In this document: piece by piece, positions 60,734-64,000 of the stretch
Position numbering within the stretch: position 1 is the first letter of the stretch
How the letters are laid out: each line of letters starts with the position of its first letter
Source of the DNA: Flavobacterium aquidurense
GTDB taxonomy: Bacteria > Bacteroidota > Bacteroidia > Flavobacteriales > Flavobacteriaceae
Length of the DNA stretch: 64,000 bases
Assembly (NCBI RefSeq): GCF_001404985.1
Contig: NZ_JRLF01000014.1
Coordinates: 620,001 to 684,000, forward strand
Direction: 5' to 3'
Notes under the pieces: generated by a model
What the model saw: only the letters and a program-made list of their open reading frames with translations
The model's database searches: none
Told to the model about the DNA's origin: nothing
Made by a program: the position numbers and the translations under genes

Positions 60734-62014
60734 TTATCTGTTTTGCAACCATCCTTCGGGATTGTTGTTTGTTGTATTTTGAAGAATCAAAAATTTAATG
60801 ATTGTTTTTCCGGTATCTCCACTGGTTCTTACTTTTCCAATGACTTGTTTCACTTTTACTTTGTCTCCTTGATCAACGGATACCTGACTTAGGTTTTGAT
60901 ATACCGTAAAGTAATCTCCATGCTGAATAAAAACTGCTCTGTTTACTGGTGACAAGGCTATAACTTTTGATACGACTCCTTCAAATACGGCACGTGCACT
61001 TGCTCCTTGTTCTGTAGTAATCTCTACTCCTGAATTATGAACCGTAAGTGTTGGATATAATGGATGTGGCTGATCTCCGTAACCAAGCGATATAAATCCT
61101 TTCTCTACCGGCCAAGGCAATTTTCCTCTGTTTGCTTTAAAATCGGCAGCTAAAATTTTACCTTCCGGGGTTAAAGTAATCCTGTCTGATGAATAACTTT
61201 TAGGTGCTGCTGCTTCTGCTTTCTCTGCTTCGCTGGCTTTACCTTCTGCAATTCTTTTACGTCTTTCTTCTTCTGCTCTTTGATTCGCTAATCTAATTTG
61301 TTCACGGATAAGATCCTTAATTTTGGCGTCGATCCTTCTCGATTCCTGTTGCTTAGATCTTGTATCTGCAATAATTTTATTTTTATCTTTTTTAATCGAA
61401 TTAACTAATTTTTGCTGCTCTTGTTTTTCAATCTCCAGACTTTGTTTTTCTTTTTGATTTTCAGCAATAATCTTTTTCTTAACTTGTCTTTGACCGTCTA
61501 ACTTAGCATTATAGTCGACTAATTCTGCTGTTTTTGATTGAATTTCTAAACCTTGATTTTTTCTAAAATTGGTATATTGTTTTAGATACTGAGCTCTTTT
61601 ATAAGCTTGCAAAAAGCTCTCTGAAGATAAAATAAACATAGCCCTGCTTTGTTCTGATCTGCTTTTATAGGATTTCAGAATCATCTTTGCATAATCTGCT
61701 TTTAATACTTCAAGTTCTTTTTTTAGTTTATTAACCTTCACTTGGTTAATGTACATATCATTGCTTAAAAGCTTTTCTTGTTTTGCGGTAGTATTAATCA
61801 GTTTCTCTTTTAGTTTGATTTTATTGGCCTGAATCAAAAAAACATTCACTGCTGATTTTTCTTTTTTCTTTACAGACTGTAACATTTTTTCGTTATCTCT
61901 AATTTCCTGCTGAATCTGAGCTTTACGCTGTTCAAGTTTTTCTTGCTGCGAATCTTGCGCCCACATAAATGTAGTGGCACATATAAAAATTAGGCTTAGG
62001 AGAAATTTTGGCAT
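60734..62014 (-). CDS. EnvC-like murein hydrolase activator
   Basis: I start at the ATG at 62014, which opens a signal peptide (MPKFLLSLIFICATTFMWA). A long coiled coil (about residues 20-270) is followed by a LytM/M23 domain (about 300-426). The metal ligands are worn: HNSGVEI keeps the His but has Glu for Asp, YQNLS replaces YxHL, and the last motif IKFLILQN lacks the His. It is therefore a non-catalytic activator of amidases at the division site, like EnvC. The DUF4292 lipoprotein gene is directly upstream. Confidence 0.9.
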   Translation of the reverse strand: MPKFLLSLIFICATTFMWAQDSQQEKLEQRKAQIQQEIRDNEKMLQSVKKKEKSAVNVFLIQANKIKLKEKLINTTAKQEKLLSNDMYINQVKVNKLKKELEVLKADYAKMILKSYKSRSEQSRAMFILSSESFLQAYKRAQYLKQYTNFRKNQGLEIQSKTAELVDYNAKLDGQRQVKKKIIAENQKEKQSLEIEKQEQQKLVNSIKKDKNKIIADTRSKQQESRRIDAKIKDLIREQIRLANQRAEEERRKRIAEGKASEAEKAEAAAPKSYSSDRITLTPEGKILAADFKANRGKLPWPVEKGFISLGYGDQPHPLYPTLTVHNSGVEITTEQGASARAVFEGVVSKVIALSPVNRAVFIQHGDYFTVYQNLSQVSVDQGDKVKVKQVIGKVRTSGDTGKTIIKFLILQNTTNNNPEGWLQNR

Positions 62015-62037
62015 GTTTGTGTTTTCTTTTTGCAAAT

Positions 62038-62817
62038 TTACTTAATTATAACTTTTTTATAACCACTTGGTACGCTATAAGGAAAAGAAAGTTCTTCATT
62101 AAATGAAATATTATTATAATTCAGATTAATATTGGTTTTTCCTTTTGGCTGAATTGCATTAATTTCAATACTTGTTGGAAGCGTTCCCTGATTAAAAACT
62201 TTACTATCTGAATATAAAATTTCTAACATTCTGTTTTCTGAAGGTTGCGAAATCTCTTCTTTTTGCAATAGATATTTATCCGCATCCAAAAAGAAAGATT
62301 TCTTTATGTTTGCCTCTTTTTGATCTTCTAACTTAAAAAGGTTCTCTACAATTGTTTGTGTATATTTTCCTTTTCTTAAATCGTCAAGTGCTTCTCCAAC
62401 TAACAAATTTTGAACCTTGCTATAATCTAATTCAGTGCCTAACCATTTGCTTAAACTGGTAAAATCACCTTCATAATAGGTACTGTTTATTTTTTCGTAG
62501 TAACTTACTGCTGTTGGTGTTATCAAAGCTTTTGCCATTGTAATCCCTAAAAAACGAACACTTACCAAAATTTGTTTGTCTTTCTCTATTTTAATTTCAG
62601 CAGTAACATTCTGACTTTGTTTTTCATCAGCATATTTTGCACTGGCTTTTATGTATAAAGTCGAAAAATCTAACTTATTATCATAGTGTTTGTCAATTGC
62701 TTTCTTGTCTTCTTTAACAACAACTTCTTTAGTGTCATTATTTTGTACTGCAACTGCTTTTGATTTACAAGAAATCATAGAAACCGTTACTAATACTATG
62801 GCTATATATTTTTTCAT
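62038..62817 (-). CDS. DUF4292 lipoprotein
   Basis: The 259-residue protein has a lipobox SMISC at Cys17 after a short signal peptide. The mature domain (about 45-255) matches the DUF4292 outline with a beta-rich LolA/LolB-like appearance (AEIKIEKDKQILVSVRFLG). It lies 23 bp before the EnvC-like gene and 13 bp after the TPR gene, so all three are one envelope operon. Its function is unknown. Confidence 0.87.
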   Translation of the reverse strand: MKKYIAIVLVTVSMISCKSKAVAVQNNDTKEVVVKEDKKAIDKHYDNKLDFSTLYIKASAKYADEKQSQNVTAEIKIEKDKQILVSVRFLGITMAKALITPTAVSYYEKINSTYYEGDFTSLSKWLGTELDYSKVQNLLVGEALDDLRKGKYTQTIVENLFKLEDQKEANIKKSFFLDADKYLLQKEEISQPSENRMLEILYSDSKVFNQGTLPTSIEINAIQPKGKTNINLNYNNISFNEELSFPYSVPSGYKKVIIK

Positions 62818-62830
62818 ATGAGTTTACTCT

Positions 62831-64000
62831 TTACTTTTTTTTCTTTAATAATTCACTTGCCTTCAAAAAGTATTCCTCTTTTTTCTTAGCATCTCCCAAA
62901 CCATTATATGCCTCTCCTAACTGAATATTAAAATTTGCTTCAAGCGTTTTATCATCGACCACATAATCGAGTCCCATTTCCAGAACGGTTTTTGCATTTT
63001 TAAATTGTTGCAACTGATTGTTTCCTAAGCCGGCATAATAATAAAACTGAGGCTGACTAGGATAAACTTCAATCATATTCATCGCTCTTTTTGTCATTGG
63101 TTCAAATTGTTTTGCTTGCGTATAAGCTTCCAGCAACAACAAATTGGTTTCACGATCTGTATCTGAATTTGATTTTAAATCTTTTTCATAATACTTAATC
63201 GCATTGGCAAACTGACCTTTACTGTGATAAAATTTTCCTATTTCTTTTGCAACATCAATCTCTTTATCGTTGTCAAAATAGGCAATTGCTTTTTCCAGAT
63301 CAGGAGCATATTGTGGATTTTTATTCACATAAATCAAAAACTCATTTAAAGTACGATGTTTAATTTTAGAATCAATTTTAGAACTTGACAAAATTACATT
63401 CATCGCCTTAATGGCTTTATCTGCCTGGTTTGCGTCTATATTAACTTTAAACAAACTAACTTGTGCCCACTCTGATGTTGGAACCTCTTTTGCTAATTGT
63501 TTTGCAACTTCTAAAGCTTTATCTGTTTCTTCAGATTTTGAATATAAAAAAATCAGATTGATATAATTCGATTCTTCTTTTGGATTCTTTTTTATCAGAT
63601 CGATCAGGTTTGCTGCTTCGGCATTTTGATATTTTCCCTGAGATAAAATCTGTAATTTGTATCGGTCACGATCTTCTGATTTTCCAAATTTATCATTCAT
63701 TTCGTTGATAGTCACAAGTGCTTTGTCAAATTGATTTGTGATCATATACAATGAAATCAGATCATCTTTGTACTCTTCATCAAATGCAATTATTTTCTGA
63801 ATCGTTTCAATTGCCAAAGGGTAATTCTTGGTTTCGTAACTTACATCGTAAATCCCTAACCAGTACCATTTGTTTTTTTGATCTAATTGAGTTGCTTTTT
63901 CAAATGAATCCTGTGCATTTCGATAATCTTTTAAAGACAGGTAATTTTTTCCTAACTCAAAATAAGCTACGGCGTCATTAGGTTTTAGCCTTACACATTT
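62831..64000 (-). CDS. TPR-repeat protein, 5' end outside window
   Basis: The frame is open on the minus strand from base 64000, so the start lies beyond the window; 389 residues are visible. A TTG at 63817 is not the real start. About ten tetratricopeptide repeats are seen (for example NDAVAYFELGKNYLSLKDY and AIKYYEKDLKSNSD). The protein is probably exported or a lipoprotein, but the N terminus is missing. It heads the operon with the DUF4292 and EnvC-like genes. Confidence 0.9.
   Translation of the reverse strand, partial: KCVRLKPNDAVAYFELGKNYLSLKDYRNAQDSFEKATQLDQKNKWYWLGIYDVSYETKNYPLAIETIQKIIAFDEEYKDDLISLYMITNQFDKALVTINEMNDKFGKSEDRDRYKLQILSQGKYQNAEAANLIDLIKKNPKEESNYINLIFLYSKSEETDKALEVAKQLAKEVPTSEWAQVSLFKVNIDANQADKAIKAMNVILSSSKIDSKIKHRTLNEFLIYVNKNPQYAPDLEKAIAYFDNDKEIDVAKEIGKFYHSKGQFANAIKYYEKDLKSNSDTDRETNLLLLEAYTQAKQFEPMTKRAMNMIEVYPSQPQFYYYAGLGNNQLQQFKNAKTVLEMGLDYVVDDKTLEANFNIQLGEAYNGLGDAKKKEEYFLKASELLKKKK

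Overview
The window is chromosomal DNA of a Bacteroidetes bacterium, almost certainly a Flavobacterium close to F. johnsoniae. The AT-rich sequence, the many TAnnTTTG promoter boxes, the dispersed short inverted repeats between genes, and a complete flexirubin-type pigment locus all point there. The ammonia-lyase at 21293-22813 closely resembles, from memory, the characterised tyrosine ammonia-lyase of F. johnsoniae. No rRNA, tRNA, CRISPR array or intact insertion sequence was seen.

Left edge (1-3511): the 3' end of a Panacea-domain (DUF4065) gene is followed 9 bp later by an unrecognised 667-residue protein with three membrane segments near its C terminus. This pair is a candidate toxin-antitoxin or defence module. 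Next come an XRE regulator and an OsmC-family protein.

Sugar region (3876-18947): an arabinose operon on the minus strand (araB-araD-araA-galM) lies beside a secreted GH51 arabinofuranosidase. A Nudix-type, AraR/NrtR-like regulator follows, then a GntR-type regulator divergent from a galactose operon (galM-galK-galT) and an SGLT-like sodium/sugar symporter. Five 19-bp sites of the form AARTGT-N7-ACAYTW lie upstream of araB, the arabinofuranosidase, the Nudix gene and the symporter, with one in a convergent gap. They look like the operators of one arabinose regulon.

A second XRE regulator (19142-19522), paralogous to the first, lies between the sugar region and the pigment locus. Both XRE genes have the -7 box four bases before the ATG, so they are probably leaderless.

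Pigment locus (about 19932-55572): this is a flexirubin (aryl polyene plus dialkylresorcinol) cluster, nearly all on the plus strand with many overlapping start and stop codons. Tyrosine ammonia-lyase makes the 4-coumarate starter and a PaaK-like AMP ligase at the far end can activate it. Ketosynthases, one chain-length-factor-like partner, one half-length degenerate ketosynthase, two acyl carrier proteins, a ketoreductase and three hotdog dehydratases build the polyene. DarA and DarB make the dialkylresorcinol. An LpxL-like acyltransferase, a BtrH-like protein, a C45 lipoprotein and a PlsC domain are the candidates for ester formation. An ABC exporter, an MMPL exporter fused to PlsC and a methyltransferase-like tail, a LolA-like carrier and lipoproteins would move the product to the outer membrane. 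A halogenase-like flavoprotein and two CrtI-like flavoproteins may tailor it.

Right part (55724-64000): dusB, a YefM-YoeB toxin-antitoxin cassette between two nearly identical terminators, a MATE exporter, a LolC/E-like permease, rbfA, an EnvC-like murein hydrolase activator, a DUF4292 lipoprotein and a TPR protein cut by the window edge.
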